Source of the DNA: Rhizobium phaseoli
GTDB taxonomy: Bacteria; Pseudomonadota; Alphaproteobacteria; Rhizobiales; Rhizobiaceae
Reading direction: 5' to 3'
Assembly: GCF_010668805.1 (NCBI RefSeq)
Contig: NZ_WUFT01000015.1
Coordinates: 98,324-162,323 of the forward strand
Length of the DNA: 64,000 bases
A program made the translations under genes and the position numbers. Below, piece after piece: positions 1 through 9,234 of this stretch. Under the pieces are notes generated by a model. That model searched no databases, was not told the origin of the DNA, and saw nothing but the letters and a program-made list of their open reading frames with translations. Numbering within the stretch: position 1 is the first letter of the stretch; each line of letters begins with the position of its first letter.

Positions 1-45
1 GTCCGCCGATTCGCTGCCGAATGATTTCAGCCGTTGGAGATGCCC

Positions 46-1056
46 ATGGGTATGATGAAGACCGAAGCCAGCCTCGATGAAAAGGCGATCGTCGCCGCAG
101 CCGAAAAGGCGCTCTCCGATATCGCCGCCATCCGCGGAGAAGTCTCGAAAGTGATCTTCGGTCAGGAAAGCGTCGTCGAGAACACCATTCTTGCCGTTCT
201 GTCCGGCGGTCATGCTCTGCTCGTCGGCGTTCCCGGCCTTGCCAAGACCAGACTGGTGACGACGCTCGGCGAAGTGCTCGGCCTCGCCGCCAATCGCATT
301 CAGTTCACGCCGGACTTGATGCCCTCGGATATTCTCGGATCCGAGGTGATGGACCAGGACGACAGTGGACGCCGCTCTTTCCGCTTCGTCAAGGGCCCTG
401 TTTTCGCTCAGCTGCTGATGGCCGACGAGATCAACCGCGCCTCGCCGCGGACCCAGTCGGCCCTTCTGCAATCGATGCAGGAATATCACATCACCATCGC
501 CGGCCAGCGGTATGATCTGCCGGCCCCCTTCCATGTGCTCGCCACCCAGAACCCGCTCGAGCAGGAAGGCACCTATCCCCTGCCCGAAGCCCAGCTCGAC
601 CGCTTCCTGCTGCAGGTCGACGTCAACTATCCCGAGCTCGCCGCCGAGCGCCAAATCCTGCTCGAGACGACGGGCTTGGGAGAAACCCGGCCGGAAGCCG
701 TCATTAACGCGCAGCGGCTGATCGAGATTCAGACCCTGGTGCGTCAGATGCCGGTAAGCGACACGGTCGTCGATGCCATCCTGGCGCTGGTGCGTTCCGC
801 CCGTCCCGGACAGGGCAATGCCTCGACCGACAAAAACGTCGCCTGGGGTCCGGGCCCGCGCGCCGGCCAGGCGATGATGCTCTGCGCCCGCGCCCGGGCG
901 CTCTATGAAGGTCGTCTCGCGCCCTCGCTCGACGATATCTTTGCGCTCGCCGAACCCATTCTCCAGCACCGCATGGCATTGACTTTCGCTGCCCGCGCCG
1001 AAGGCATGTCGGTGCGCGACGTCATCGCCGGACTGGTCAAGCAGGCAAAGGGATAA
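46..1056 (+). CDS. MoxR-family AAA+ ATPase
   Basis: MoxR-type AAA+ ATPase, a chaperone-like ATPase that normally works with DUF58 and von Willebrand-type membrane proteins encoded next to it. A Walker A motif (GVPGLAKT) lies near residue 60, a Walker B motif (LLMADEINRA) near residue 125, and the sensor region reads ATQNPLEQEGTYPLPEAQLDRF in shape, as is typical of MoxR proteins. The length of about 336 residues is normal for the family. Four in-frame starts lie close together: TTG 34, ATG 40, ATG 46 and ATG 52. The GGAG at 36-39 is best spaced for ATG 46, so I chose that one. The DUF58 gene follows 13 bases downstream, which implies one operon through at least 6871. The substrate is not known. 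Family assignment is firm and the exact start is moderate. Confidence 0.93.
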   Translation: MGMMKTEASLDEKAIVAAAEKALSDIAAIRGEVSKVIFGQESVVENTILAVLSGGHALLVGVPGLAKTRLVTTLGEVLGLAANRIQFTPDLMPSDILGSEVMDQDDSGRRSFRFVKGPVFAQLLMADEINRASPRTQSALLQSMQEYHITIAGQRYDLPAPFHVLATQNPLEQEGTYPLPEAQLDRFLLQVDVNYPELAAERQILLETTGLGETRPEAVINAQRLIEIQTLVRQMPVSDTVVDAILALVRSARPGQGNASTDKNVAWGPGPRAGQAMMLCARARALYEGRLAPSLDDIFALAEPILQHRMALTFAARAEGMSVRDVIAGLVKQAKG

Positions 1057-1069
1057 GGAAGCCGGACGC

Positions 1070-1990
1070 GTGGCATCTATCGGACAGATCGTCAACCCGA
1101 CACCCGGCAGCGATGCCCTTTCCCGCGCCAGGCAGCGGGCCGCCCTGGTGCCGGACTGCCTGGTGGAAGCCAAGCGCATCGCCAACACAGTGATCGCCGG
1201 CTGGCATGGCCGCCGCAAGCGCGGCATCGGCGAGAATTTCTGGCAGTTCCGTCCTTACACCGAGGGCGAAAGTCTGTCGCGCATCGATTGGCGCCGCTCC
1301 GCCCGCGACGACCATACTTATGTGCGCGAGCGCGAATGGGAAGCGGCCCACACGATCTGGCTCTGGTGCGACATGTCGCCCTCGATGATGTACAAGTCGA
1401 GCTATGGCAGCGTCTCAAAGGAAAGCCGCGCGCTGGTCGTCATGCTGGCGCTGGCTGAAATCCTTGCCCGCTCCGGCGAGCGCATCGGCTGCCCCGGCAT
1501 CATGGAACCCGCCTCCGCCCGCAACGCCGCCGAGCGCCTTGCGGCTGCGCTCATGCATACGCCGCTGACCGGCGGCTTGCCGGAAACGGCGATGATCCGC
1601 GGCTGGAGCGACCTCGTCCTCATCGGCGATTTCCTCGATGATGCGCCGGCGATCATGGAGCGCCTCGGCCCCCTTGCCCGCCGCGGCCTGCGCGGCCACG
1701 TGGTCGAGATAGCGGATCCCGCCGAAGAGATATTCCCTTATAGCGGCCGCACCGAATTCACCGACCCGGAGAGCGGCGCCAAGCTGATTTCCGGCCGCGC
1801 CGAACACATCCGCGATGCCTATCGCAACGCCTACCTCGCCCGCAGGGACAGCCTCGGCCAGTCGCTGCGCCATCTCGGCTGGACCTTTGCGACCCACCGC
1901 ACCGATCATCTGGCGTCGGAGGCGCTGGTTGCTGTGCACATGTATCTGTCCGGCATGCCGGCCAAGGCAACGCATGGAGGGCAGCTATGA
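1070..1990 (+). CDS. DUF58 domain-containing protein
   Basis: DUF58 protein of 306 residues, starting at GTG 1070 shortly after a purine-rich stretch at the end of the MoxR gene. The family signature is visible around residues 55-90: a GRRKRGIGENF-type segment, then RPYTEGESLSRIDWRRSAR, then VREREWE. The remainder resembles the von Willebrand A-like fold of DUF58 proteins. No obvious signal peptide or membrane segment is present, so it is probably cytoplasmic or membrane-associated through its partners. It overlaps the next gene by four bases (ATGA at 1987-1990), indicating translational coupling. MoxR-DUF58 pairs are linked in other bacteria to maturation of membrane or periplasmic complexes and to stress resistance. 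Which process is served here cannot be read from sequence. Confidence 0.9.
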   Translation: MASIGQIVNPTPGSDALSRARQRAALVPDCLVEAKRIANTVIAGWHGRRKRGIGENFWQFRPYTEGESLSRIDWRRSARDDHTYVREREWEAAHTIWLWCDMSPSMMYKSSYGSVSKESRALVVMLALAEILARSGERIGCPGIMEPASARNAAERLAAALMHTPLTGGLPETAMIRGWSDLVLIGDFLDDAPAIMERLGPLARRGLRGHVVEIADPAEEIFPYSGRTEFTDPESGAKLISGRAEHIRDAYRNAYLARRDSLGQSLRHLGWTFATHRTDHLASEALVAVHMYLSGMPAKATHGGQL

Positions 1991-4800
1991 CCGCCCTTCC
2001 CTTCGCTTTCGCCTTTCCCGCCATTCTCGGCGCGCTCGTCGCCCTCCCCGTCATCTGGTGGCTGCTGCGGCTGACGCCCCCACGTCCGAAGACCGAGGTC
2101 TTCCCTCCGCTCAAGATCCTCGCCTCTGTGTTGAAGCGCGAGGAGACGCCGGCGCAGAGCCCGTGGTGGCTGACGCTGCTGCGCATGCTGCTCGCCGCCA
2201 CCATCATCCTTGCGATCGCCGATCCGGTTTTCAATCCGCGCACCAGTTCGCTCGCATCCGGTGGCCCGCTCGTCCTCTTCGTCGACAACAGCTGGGCGGC
2301 AGCGCCCGACTGGCAGCGCCGCATCCAGACGGCCGACGCGCTGATAGACGACGCCGAATCCGCCGGCACACCTGTGTCGATCGCCTTCACCGCCGATCCG
2401 ACCAACAACGCCGTTCCAGGTAGTGCCGCTGCCGCCCGCGACAAGCTGCGCGCCGCCGAGCCGCGGCCGCTGGTGCCGGACCGCGAGCGCGCCTTCCAGG
2501 CGCTGCGCGCCGCGCTGAACGGCATAAAGCCTGGCACCCTCGCCTTCCTGGCCGACGGCGCCGCCGCCAAGACCGACGACGCGACAGTGCGCAGGCTCGC
2601 CGAACTCCAGCCCGCCGATCTCCGCCTGATCGAGGGTGATGCCGAACGGACGGTCGCCATCACCGCGGCCAACAATGCCGCCGATGCCATGACCGTCAAG
2701 GTCACACGGCTCAACAGTTCGCACGCCGCATCCGTGGCACTGAACGCCGTCGATACCCAAGGCCGCTCGATCGCCAACGGCAGGGTGGATTTCGCCCCAG
2801 GCCAGAGTATCGCGACGAGTTCGATCACCGCACCCTTCGAGATGCGCAACGATTTCGCCCGCGTCAGTGTCGATAACGCTGCGACAGCCGGCGCCGTCCA
2901 CCTTCTCGACGACGCATTCAAGCGCCGCCGCGTCGTTTTGCTGTCCGGTGGAGGTGGGGATGAATTTCAACCGCTGCTCTCGCCGCTCTATTATATCCAG
3001 CGGGCGCTGCAGCCTTACGCGGATCTGATCCAACCGGCCGATTCCGATCTTTCGATCGCCATTCCGAAACTTCTCGCCAGCAACCCCTCCATCATCATCA
3101 TGGCCGATATCGGCCGGCTGCCCGAGGACACCTACGAACCTCTGACGCGTTGGATTTCGAATGGCGGCATGCTCTTGCGTTTCGCCGGCCCGCGCATGGC
3201 CGCAGCCCCTGCGGACGATCCACTGATCCCTGTCATCCTGCGCCAGGGAGAGCGGGCGCTGGGCGGCACATTGTCCTGGAGCGAGCCGCAGTCACTTGCC
3301 GAATTTCCGAGTTTCGGGCCCTTCGCCGGCATAGCGCGTCCCACCGATGTCGTCGTCAAGCGGCAGGTTCTTGCCGAACCGACGCCTGATCTTGCCGAAC
3401 GCACCTGGGCGAGCTTGGCTGACGGCACACCACTCGTCACGATGAAGCAGCTCGCCTCCGGCCAGATCGTCCTGTTCCATGTCACTGCGGAAGCGACTTG
3501 GTCCGATCTGCCGATCTCAGGCACTTTCGTCGACATGCTGCGCCACCTCCTGCAGATATCGCGCTCGGGCGGCGTGACGTCGGAGGCGCGCGGCAATGCG
3601 CGTGTCGCTGAAACCCTACCGCCATTCCGTATGCTGACGGCCAAGGGCACACTCGTCTCCGAGACGGGTTCGGCGCGGCCGCTCATTCCACAGGCCGGAG
3701 CCGAACCGACGGCGAATTTCGACAATCCGCCCGGGCTCTACGGTTCGGAAGATGGTTTCACCTCGCTGAACGTCCTGCCTGAGAACGCCGAACTGACGCC
3801 GCTCGACACAACAGGGACCAATGCCGTGCGCGAGGGGCTGATCGGCGGCGAAAGCTGGTCGGCAAAGCCCGCGCTTTTTCTCGCAGCCTTTCTGCTGCTG
3901 CTGGCCGATAGCCTGGTCGTCCTGTTCATGAATGGCGCCTTCTCGCGACTACGCCCGGCTACCCGCACAGCGGCGATGATCGCCATTGCGCTCAGTGCCG
4001 GCTTTCTCATGCAACCCGGCACGCTTCATGCCAACGACTCCCAGCCCGGCGACGACCTCATCCTGCAGAGGCTCGACAACACGCACCTCGCCTATGTCGT
4101 CACCGGCGAACAGGAGGTGGACGATATATCCGAGCGCGGTCTCGAGGGCCTCACCCAGTTCCTGACTTTCCGCACGACGCTGGAGCCGGCGCCGCCCGTG
4201 GGCATCGACCTCACCAAAGACGAGCTCGCCTTCTATCCGATCATCTACTGGCCGGTTTCGGCAACGGCGCCGGTGCCGTCGACGGCAGCGATCAGCCGGA
4301 TCGACGCCTATATGCGCAATGGCGGCACTGTGCTTTTCGATACGCGCGATCAGATCAGCGCATTGGACAATGGCGGCAATGTCAGCGCCAACGGCCAGAG
4401 GCTGCAGGCAATCCTCGCCAATCTCGACATTCCGCCGCTGGAACCGGTGCCCTCCGATCACGTGCTGACGAAATCCTTCTATCTTCTGTCGAGCTTTCCC
4501 GGGCGCTACACCGGCAGCCCCCTTTGGATCGAGGCCCGGCAGGGCGGTCGCGAGCCGAGTGAAAAATCGGCGGCGACGGCCGACGGCGTTTCGCCGATCC
4601 TGATCACCGGCAATGATTTCGCCGGCGCCTGGGCAATCGACGACAACGGCATACCGATCCTGCCGACCGTGCCCTCCGATGAAGCGCAGCGTGAATATGC
4701 CTACCGTGCCGGCGTCAACATCATGATGTACATGCTGACCGGCAACTACAAGACCGACCAGGTCCATGTTCCCGACCTTCTCGAACGGTTAGGACAATGA
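1987..4800 (+). CDS. BatA-like N-terminal / DUF4159 C-terminal membrane protein
   Basis: Large membrane protein of 937 residues. The N-terminus has two hydrophobic segments (about residues 5-25 and 58-76) flanking a short charged loop with PPRPKTEVFPPLKIL, the layout of BatA/Aer-regulatory N-terminal domains. A von Willebrand-like region containing LVLFVDNSWAA follows. Two more hydrophobic segments lie near residues 630-650 and 660-680. The C-terminal 250 residues resemble DUF4159, a glutamine-amidotransferase-like fold, with YPIIYWPVS and MRNGGTVLFDTRDQ. Start ATG 1987 overlaps the DUF58 stop, and the next gene begins two bases after this one ends. It is probably the inner-membrane core of a MoxR-driven complex. 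Domain calls are by eye and the function is inferred from context. Confidence 0.85.
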   Translation: MTALPFAFAFPAILGALVALPVIWWLLRLTPPRPKTEVFPPLKILASVLKREETPAQSPWWLTLLRMLLAATIILAIADPVFNPRTSSLASGGPLVLFVDNSWAAAPDWQRRIQTADALIDDAESAGTPVSIAFTADPTNNAVPGSAAAARDKLRAAEPRPLVPDRERAFQALRAALNGIKPGTLAFLADGAAAKTDDATVRRLAELQPADLRLIEGDAERTVAITAANNAADAMTVKVTRLNSSHAASVALNAVDTQGRSIANGRVDFAPGQSIATSSITAPFEMRNDFARVSVDNAATAGAVHLLDDAFKRRRVVLLSGGGGDEFQPLLSPLYYIQRALQPYADLIQPADSDLSIAIPKLLASNPSIIIMADIGRLPEDTYEPLTRWISNGGMLLRFAGPRMAAAPADDPLIPVILRQGERALGGTLSWSEPQSLAEFPSFGPFAGIARPTDVVVKRQVLAEPTPDLAERTWASLADGTPLVTMKQLASGQIVLFHVTAEATWSDLPISGTFVDMLRHLLQISRSGGVTSEARGNARVAETLPPFRMLTAKGTLVSETGSARPLIPQAGAEPTANFDNPPGLYGSEDGFTSLNVLPENAELTPLDTTGTNAVREGLIGGESWSAKPALFLAAFLLLLADSLVVLFMNGAFSRLRPATRTAAMIAIALSAGFLMQPGTLHANDSQPGDDLILQRLDNTHLAYVVTGEQEVDDISERGLEGLTQFLTFRTTLEPAPPVGIDLTKDELAFYPIIYWPVSATAPVPSTAAISRIDAYMRNGGTVLFDTRDQISALDNGGNVSANGQRLQAILANLDIPPLEPVPSDHVLTKSFYLLSSFPGRYTGSPLWIEARQGGREPSEKSAATADGVSPILITGNDFAGAWAIDDNGIPILPTVPSDEAQREYAYRAGVNIMMYMLTGNYKTDQVHVPDLLERLGQ

Positions 4801-4801
4801 G

Positions 4802-6871
4802 ATGACCTTCGACTTTTCGCCCTTCTTGCCCTGGCCGGTTCTGGCCGCGCTGGCCGCCGTCAGCGCCATTATCGCCGCCTTCGCGATCTGGCGCGGCATT
4901 CGCGGCGCCTGGATCAGAACGCTGGCAGCCCTCGCCATGCTGGCAGCCCTTGCCAATCCTGTGCTGCTGCAGGAGGACAGGGATCAGTTGTCGACGATCG
5001 TCCCGGTTCTCATTGATCGAAGCCAGAGCCAGCAGACACCCGATCGCGTCAAGATGACCGACGATGCGCTTGCGGCCTTGAAGGGGCAGCTCGCCCGCTT
5101 TCCCCAGATAGAGCCGCGCTTCGTCGACGTCGAAGGCGACCCTAATTCCGACGTGCCGTCGACGCGCTTGTTCGACGCGCTGTCGGCCAACATTGCCGAT
5201 GTCCCGCCTGCCCGCATTGGCGGCGCCATCATGCTGAGCGACGGTGAAGTCCACGACGTTCCGGCCGCCAATCAGGCGCTCGGTTTCGATGCACCGATCC
5301 ATGGTCTCGTGACTGGCAAGGCCAACGAATTCGATCGCCGTATCGAAGTCATCAAGGGGCCGCGCTTCGGCATCGTCAACGAGGAGCAGCAGGTCGTTCT
5401 GCGCGTCTTCGACGACGGCCCGAGCCCCGGTGGCACGGCCAATGTCACGGTGAAGCTGAATGGTGACGAGATCGCCAACCTGCAGGCGACGCCCGGCCAG
5501 GATACGCCGTTCTCCTTCAAGGTGCCGGCCGGCGGCAGCAACGTGCTTGAATTCGCCGTTGCAGCGCTCCCCGGCGAGGTCACCATCGCCAACAACCGCG
5601 CCGTTCATGTAATCGACGGTATCCGCCAGAATCTCCGCGTCCTTCTCGTTTCCGGCGAGCCGCATGCCGGCGAGCGCGCCTGGCGCAACCTGCTGAAATC
5701 CGATGCCTCCGTCGACCTCGTCCATTTCACCATTCTGCGCCCGCCGGAAAAGCAGGACGGCACGCCGATCAACGAGCTGTCGCTGATCGCCTTCCCGACG
5801 CGCGAGCTCTTCGTCGACAAGATCAAGGATTTCGACCTGATCATCTTCGATCGCTACCAGCACCGTGGCGTGCTGCCGCTGCTCTACTACGATTACATCG
5901 CGCAATATGTCGAAAACGGCGGCGCGCTGCTGATCGCGGCCGGTCCCGAGCATGCCGGCCCGGATTCCATCGCCCTGACGCCCCTTTCCTCGGTCCTGCC
6001 GGCAACGCCCACCGGAGAGATGATCGAGAAGGCCTTCTATCCCCGCCTCTCCGAGGAAGGTCGCAAACATCCAGTCACCCGCGGCCTGGACGGCTCGGGC
6101 GAGGAACCGCCGCATTGGGGCCGCTGGTTCCGTAGCGTCGATGTCGACCGGCCGCAGGGCGAGACGATCATGCTCGGTGCCGACAACCACCCGCTGCTGG
6201 TGCTGAACCGCGCCGGCCAGGGTCGCGTCGCCATGCTGCTTTCCGATCAGGGCTGGCTCTGGGCGCGTGGCTTCGAAGGCGGCGGTCCGAACGTTTCGCT
6301 CTATCGCCGGATTGCCCATTGGCTGATGAAGGAGCCGGCGCTCGAGGAAGAAGCGCTGACGGCGCGCGCCTCCGGCCGGACACTGGAAGTCACCCGCCAG
6401 ACGATCGGCGACAATCCGGGCAACGCCACCGTACGTTACCCCTCAGGCAAGACTGAAACCCTGCCGCTCACCCAGTCCGAACCGGGGCTCTACAAGGCCG
6501 AAAAGAGGATGGACGAAATCGGCCTCTTCGAAATCCGCAACGGCAAGCTGTCGACGCTCGTCCATATCGGCGCCGTCGACGCGCCTGAATTCAAGGCGAT
6601 GATCTCGACGACCGATGTGCTGAAGCCGGTCGCCGACAGAAGCAAGGGTCTCGTCACCCGCGTCTCCAACGAAAATGGCAGAATCACTATCCCGCCGATC
6701 CTGCCGGTGCGCGGCCAGGTTCGCGTCGCCGACAACGATCGCATGATGATCCGCATGACCAGCGAAACAGTCTTGAAGGGCATCAACACGCTGCCGCTCT
6801 TTGCCGGTTTTGCCGGCGTCGGCATTCTGCTGCTCGCCTTCGGAACCATGTGGTGGCGTGAAGGGCGATGA
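4802..6871 (+). CDS. Membrane protein of the MoxR/DUF58 operon, glutamine-amidotransferase-like
   Basis: Protein of 689 residues with two N-terminal hydrophobic segments (about residues 8-30 and 37-55) and one at the C-terminus (about 663-684), so the large middle part is probably extracytoplasmic. The middle contains a von Willebrand-like start (IVPVLIDRSQS) and a class I amidotransferase-like segment around residues 280-420, with LLVSGEPHAGERAWRNLL and YVENGGALLIAAGPEHAG. No catalytic triad is evident, so it is probably a structural homologue. Its start follows the previous stop by one base and shares the operon with the MoxR, DUF58 and DUF4159 genes. Proteins of this type are commonly annotated only as membrane protein. 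I infer it is the partner of the 937-residue protein upstream. Confidence 0.83.
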   Translation: MTFDFSPFLPWPVLAALAAVSAIIAAFAIWRGIRGAWIRTLAALAMLAALANPVLLQEDRDQLSTIVPVLIDRSQSQQTPDRVKMTDDALAALKGQLARFPQIEPRFVDVEGDPNSDVPSTRLFDALSANIADVPPARIGGAIMLSDGEVHDVPAANQALGFDAPIHGLVTGKANEFDRRIEVIKGPRFGIVNEEQQVVLRVFDDGPSPGGTANVTVKLNGDEIANLQATPGQDTPFSFKVPAGGSNVLEFAVAALPGEVTIANNRAVHVIDGIRQNLRVLLVSGEPHAGERAWRNLLKSDASVDLVHFTILRPPEKQDGTPINELSLIAFPTRELFVDKIKDFDLIIFDRYQHRGVLPLLYYDYIAQYVENGGALLIAAGPEHAGPDSIALTPLSSVLPATPTGEMIEKAFYPRLSEEGRKHPVTRGLDGSGEEPPHWGRWFRSVDVDRPQGETIMLGADNHPLLVLNRAGQGRVAMLLSDQGWLWARGFEGGGPNVSLYRRIAHWLMKEPALEEEALTARASGRTLEVTRQTIGDNPGNATVRYPSGKTETLPLTQSEPGLYKAEKRMDEIGLFEIRNGKLSTLVHIGAVDAPEFKAMISTTDVLKPVADRSKGLVTRVSNENGRITIPPILPVRGQVRVADNDRMMIRMTSETVLKGINTLPLFAGFAGVGILLLAFGTMWWREGR

Positions 6872-6875
6872 TCGC

Positions 6876-7292
6876 ATGCCGGAATTCGAGCTGACCGCTT
6901 CACCCTCGCCGGAGGAACTGGCTGCGATCACCGATGCGCTCTTAGCCTTCAACGCCAGCGATGTCGGCCCCTCCGATCGTCGGCCGCTCACCGTTCTCAT
7001 CCGCGACACCGACGGCAAGGTGACCGGTGGCCTGTCTGGCTTCACCGCTTGGGGCTGGCTCTTCACCCAGATGCTCTATATTCCGGATACGCTGCGCGGC
7101 ACCAGTCTCGCCGGCAAAATCCTCGCAAAGGCGGAAGAAGAGGCCAAGGCGCGCGGCTGCCGCGGTGCCTGGATCGACACCTTCAGCCCGCAGGCTTTGC
7201 GCGCCTATCTGCGTCAGGGTTATGAAGTCTTCGGCGAGCTTGAGGATTTCCCGCAAGGTCGCACACGCAGCTTTCTCCGCAAAAGCCTCTAA
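6876..7292 (+). CDS. GNAT-family N-acetyltransferase
   Basis: Acetyltransferase of 138 residues. The acetyl-CoA binding motif A is recognisable in the middle: LYIPDTLRGTSLAGKILAKAEEEAKARG, followed by the beta-5/alpha-4 segment WIDTFSPQALRAYLRQGYEVFGE. The acceptor substrate cannot be read from the sequence. I place the start at ATG 6876, four bases after the preceding stop; upstream in-frame codons would lie inside the previous gene. It may be the last gene of the MoxR operon by position, though its function looks unrelated. Its stop codon (7290-7292) directly abuts the stop of a second, convergent acetyltransferase with no spacer. Confidence 0.88.
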   Translation: MPEFELTASPSPEELAAITDALLAFNASDVGPSDRRPLTVLIRDTDGKVTGGLSGFTAWGWLFTQMLYIPDTLRGTSLAGKILAKAEEEAKARGCRGAWIDTFSPQALRAYLRQGYEVFGELEDFPQGRTRSFLRKSL

Positions 7293-7793
7293 TCAACCGT
7301 GCCAGGCGATGATGCCCTTCAGCCGTTCGTGCACGCCCTCGGCGATCGGAACGACGAGTACGCGGCCGGGATCAACAGGTCCCGGGAAGGAAAGCGCGTT
7401 GTAGGCGACCTTCTCGAAGCCGAGCGGGCCGTAATAGGGCGGATCGCCGACGAGGATCACGGCTTCCGAGCCCTTGCGTCTTGCCGCCTCCACCGCGATC
7501 CGCACCAGTTCCCGGCCGATGCCCTGGTTCTTATGGGAGGGCCGGACGGCGAGCGGGCCGAGAAGATGGCCCTTCACCGTGCCGGCCAGCACCGGCGTCA
7601 TGCGCACCGAGGCGATCGTCTCGCCGTTGTCGGTGCAGATGAAGGAGAGCGACAGATCATGCGGCCCCTGCTCGCGAATGCGCGCGGCAGCACGCGTGAA
7701 GCGGCCCGGACCGAAAGCTTCTTCGTTGATGTGTTCGATGGCGGCGTCATGGGACGCGTCTTCGGTGAGGTAGACGAGATCGTGCTTGTACAT
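7293..7793 (-). CDS. GNAT-family N-acetyltransferase, YhbS-like
   Basis: Acetyltransferase of 166 residues, encoded convergently to the previous one. Motif A of the fold is clear near residues 75-110: LGPLAVRPSHKNQGIGRELVRIAVEAARRKGSEAVILVGDPPYYGPLGFE. The pattern VGDPPYYGPLGFEKV is characteristic of the YhbS/COG3153 group of predicted acetyltransferases. The acceptor is unknown. It has no close upstream partner: 280 bases without a convincing gene separate it from the divergent reductase gene. The two acetyltransferases share no spacer at their 3' ends and could interfere transcriptionally. Confidence 0.9.
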   Translation of the reverse strand: MYKHDLVYLTEDASHDAAIEHINEEAFGPGRFTRAAARIREQGPHDLSLSFICTDNGETIASVRMTPVLAGTVKGHLLGPLAVRPSHKNQGIGRELVRIAVEAARRKGSEAVILVGDPPYYGPLGFEKVAYNALSFPGPVDPGRVLVVPIAEGVHERLKGIIAWHG

Positions 7794-8083
7794 GATGACA
7801 GAAACCGGATTGACAGATTAATGGGTCTCGAACACGCCTTGGGCGTTCGGGAGCATCAGCGTCGTCGCGGGTTTCTGGAAATGAACATCAGGCAGAGATC
7901 CCAAAATCGTGACGTGGCCGATAGCAGGAAAAATTTCCGCCGTCCAACGCAAAATGCAGGCTACAACGCTCGGAACGATGCAGTGCCAAACCGCGTGACA
8001 CACTGTTCAACCTTTACCGCCTGCAAAGCCCCGCTATCTCAGCTAACTTCGGCCCCGACACGCAACCAAAGGAAATGAAGATC

Positions 8084-9082
8084 ATGGGAATGCTGGTGGA
8101 CGGCGTCTGGCATGACGTTTGGTACGACACCAAGGAAAGCAAGGGCCAATTCAAGCGGCAGCCCTCGCAGTTCCGCAACTGGGTGACATCGGACGGTGAG
8201 GCCGGCCCTTCCGGCAGCGGCGGCTTCAAAGCCGAAGCCGGGCGTTACCATCTTTATGTCTCGCTTGCCTGTCCCTGGGCGCACCGCACGCTGATCTTCC
8301 GCAAGCTGAAGAAGCTGGAGGAGCTGATTTCGGTCTCCGTCGTCGATCCGCTGATGGTCGAGAACGGCTGGGAATTCAAGGTCGGCGACGGCGCCACCGG
8401 CGACCAGCTCTTCGGCGCCGACACCCTCTGGCAGATCTACCGCAAGGCCGATCCCCACTATTCCGGCCGCGTCACCGTTCCCGTGCTCTGGGACAAGACC
8501 ACCGCCACGATCGTCAACAACGAATCGGCCGAGATCATCCGCATGTTCAACAGTGCCTTCGACGGACTGACTGGCTCGAAGGCCGATTTCTATCCGGACG
8601 ACCTTCGCGCCGAAATCGATGCGCTGAACGCCACCGTCTACGACGCGGTCAACAATGGCGTCTACAAGGCGGGCTTTGCCACCACCCAGGAAGCCTATGA
8701 GGAAAATGTCGGCAAGTTGTTCGAGACGCTCGACATGCTCGACGAGCGCCTGGGCAGGAGCCGTTACCTCTTCGGCGACAGGCTGACCGAGGCAGACTGG
8801 CGCCTCTTCACCACGCTGGTGCGCTTCGATCCCGTCTATGTCGGCCATTTCAAGTGCAACATCCGCCGCATCGCCGATTACCGCAACCTGTCCGGCTACC
8901 TCAGTGATCTCTACCAGACGACCGGCATTGCCGAAACGGTGAACCTGAAGCACATCAAAGAACACTATTACCGCAGCCACAAGACGATCAACCCGACCGG
9001 CATCGTTCCCGTCGGCCCCGCGCTTGATCTCGACAGCCCGCGTGGCCGCGCGACTGCGCCCCGCGTCTTTTCAGACGCGTAA
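8084..9082 (+). CDS. Glutathionyl-hydroquinone reductase (YqjG/ECM4 family)
   Basis: Xi-class glutathione transferase that reduces glutathionyl-hydroquinones. The catalytic CPWAHR motif is present near residue 60, inside LYVSLACPWAHRTLIF. The C-terminal helical domain carries the family pattern YNNGVYKAGFATTQEAYEENV and LTEADWRLFTTLVRFD, with the late NPTGIVPVGP motif. Length (332 residues) is normal. Three in-frame ATGs occur at 8075, 8084 and 8090. The AAAGGA at 8068-8073 touches the first but is well spaced for 8084, so I use that. It is probably monocistronic: a dispersed repeat begins just after the stop. Role: cytosolic quinone or xenobiotic detoxification, from family knowledge. Confidence 0.93.
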   Translation: MGMLVDGVWHDVWYDTKESKGQFKRQPSQFRNWVTSDGEAGPSGSGGFKAEAGRYHLYVSLACPWAHRTLIFRKLKKLEELISVSVVDPLMVENGWEFKVGDGATGDQLFGADTLWQIYRKADPHYSGRVTVPVLWDKTTATIVNNESAEIIRMFNSAFDGLTGSKADFYPDDLRAEIDALNATVYDAVNNGVYKAGFATTQEAYEENVGKLFETLDMLDERLGRSRYLFGDRLTEADWRLFTTLVRFDPVYVGHFKCNIRRIADYRNLSGYLSDLYQTTGIAETVNLKHIKEHYYRSHKTINPTGIVPVGPALDLDSPRGRATAPRVFSDA

Positions 9083-9087
9083 AGGAC

Positions 9088-9198
9088 GCTCTAAAGCATG
9101 TCGCGCAAAAGTGTGCAGCGGTTTTGCGTCAACGACATGCGCAAAAACAAAGAGCTAAAGCGCGAGGAGCGAATCTGAAAGATCGCGACGCGCCTTAG
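9088..9198. repeat. Dispersed two-hairpin repeat, family A copy 1
   Basis: Intergenic repeat just after the reductase stop codon. Hairpin 1 pairs GCATGTCG with CGACATGC on the outside and CGCAAAA with TTTTGCG on the inside, around the loop GTGTGCAGCGG. An A-rich link (AAAAACAAAGAG) leads to hairpin 2, CTAAAGCGCG with CGCGCCTTAG, whose middle is less well paired than in copy 5. Related copies are at 29556, 35380, 59078 and 61770. Confidence 0.85.
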
Positions 9199-9234
9199 CA
9201 CTTCGAATTGCTACGTACCGCCACCTGAACACTC

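Noticed and set aside
4721..6319. 532-codon open frame on the minus strand
   Set aside because: Antisense shadow of the 689-residue membrane protein; no recognisable domain.
7818..8003. 61-codon open frame on the minus strand upstream of the reductase gene
   Set aside because: No site for initiation and a composition unlike neighbouring proteins; the 7794-8083 gap is better read as a promoter region.
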